A stretch of 64,000 nucleotides of DNA from the NCBI RefSeq assembly GCF_006438825.1, contig NZ_RCZP01000028.1, positions 1 to 64,000 of the forward strand. The letters run 5' to 3'. Under the pieces are notes generated by a model. It saw only the letters and a program-made list of their open reading frames with translations, was not told the origin of the DNA and ran no database searches. The translations under genes and the position numbers were made by a program. The DNA is from Muricoccus nepalensis (GTDB lineage: Bacteria; Pseudomonadota; Alphaproteobacteria; Acetobacterales; Acetobacteraceae). Below, piece by piece: positions 63,746 to 64,000 of the stretch; position 1 is the stretch's first letter, and each line of letters starts with the position of its first letter.

Positions 63746-64000
63746 TGTCCCGCCAGAACAGCCTCTCGGATCGTGCCGTCGCCGCCGCCAAGCCGCGCGC
63801 CACGACCTACCGGCTGACGGATCGCGACGGGCTGCTGCTCGAGGTGCGCCCCTCCGGCGCGAAGGCCTGGACCTTCCGCTTCATGCTTCGCGGCCAGCGC
63901 CGCGACATGGGCCTCGGCGCCTACCCTGCCGTGTCGTTGAAGGCGGCCCGCGACGCAGTGGCGGCAGCTCGCGCCCTCCTCGCCACCGGCACCGACCCCG
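63745..64000 (+). CDS. Tyrosine-recombinase integrase, P4 type (3' truncated by window)
   Basis: At least 85 residues from the ATG at 63745: MSRQNSLSDRAVAAAKPRA, YRLTDRDGLLLEVRPSG, AWTFRFMLRGQRRDMGLGAYP and VSLKAARDAV. This is the DUF4102 N-terminal arm-binding domain of P4-like integrases, which insert genomic islands at tRNA or other 3' ends. The catalytic domain is beyond the window. No in-frame start lies upstream past a stop at ~63705. Confidence 0.92.
   Translation, partial: MSRQNSLSDRAVAAAKPRATTYRLTDRDGLLLEVRPSGAKAWTFRFMLRGQRRDMGLGAYPAVSLKAARDAVAAARALLATGTDP

Overview
The window is very GC-rich chromosomal DNA with dense, mostly G/C-ending codons. It carries six orphan Bug/TctC-type solute receptors, a CzcA-like RND pump, ssu-type sulfonate genes and complete homogentisate and tetronate (4-carbon acid sugar) catabolic sets. 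Together these suggest an environmental alphaproteobacterium of the Acetobacteraceae / Roseomonas kind; this is inferred from gene style, as no rRNA or marker gene is present.

Layout. 1-1.2 kb: the tail of a DUF5710 protein, a cold-shock gene with promoter, long leader and terminator, and a small hypothetical gene. 1.3-3.6 kb: cytochrome P450 plus a Bug receptor. 3.6-12.7 kb: a lipoprotein, an OmpR-type two-component system, and a heavy-metal-type RND efflux system whose adaptor is divergent from the pump and outer-membrane genes. 12.7-16.1 kb: a single-domain response regulator and a large CHASE3/PAS hybrid kinase. 16.3-19.6 kb: AI-2E-family permease, DUF3597 protein, Lrp/AsnC regulator, cupin. 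19.6-25.5 kb: a sulfonate/sulfone sulfur-scavenging operon (ssuC-ssuB-ssuA-like, acyl-CoA-dehydrogenase-like monooxygenase, LLM monooxygenase, second ssuA-like), preceded by an apparent Cys-containing leader peptide. 25.6-33.4 kb: homogentisate pathway (maiA, Bug, fahA, hmgA, metallo-hydrolase, DUF2783, FAD monooxygenase) with a divergent MarR regulator and a palindromic operator. 33.4-38.3 kb: cysteine hydrolase, MpaB/DUF2236 oxygenase, a beta-helix/carbohydrate-binding protein probably exported without a Sec signal, and a small phosphatase. 38.3-47.4 kb: L-threonate/D-erythronate catabolism (otnC, denD, otnI, otnK, ltnD) divergent from a four-gene sugar-type ABC importer. 47.4-56.5 kb: RlpA-like protein, a phthalate-decarboxylase-like binding protein, two Bug receptors, a TPP enzyme, and a KdgT-DUF1537 kinase-PdxA2 operon. 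56.6-63.3 kb: a probable small RNA, a heme-oxygenase-like diiron protein with a methyltransferase, a class-III aminotransferase with an APH-type kinase, and two more Bug receptors. 63.7 kb to the end: the N-terminus of a P4-type integrase that opens a probable genomic island.

The unifying theme is scavenging: organic acids (Bug receptors), sulfonates, aromatic acids via homogentisate, and sugar acids via tetronate 4-phosphates. The least expected signals are (i) the leader peptide upstream of the ssu operon, with one Cys codon next to nested hairpins and a 7-nt element complementary to the ssuC ribosome-binding site; (ii) a well-formed orphan small RNA with promoter, two hairpins and an exposed CCUCC; and (iii) repeat elements in the control regions of the two-component/RND locus and upstream of the integrase.
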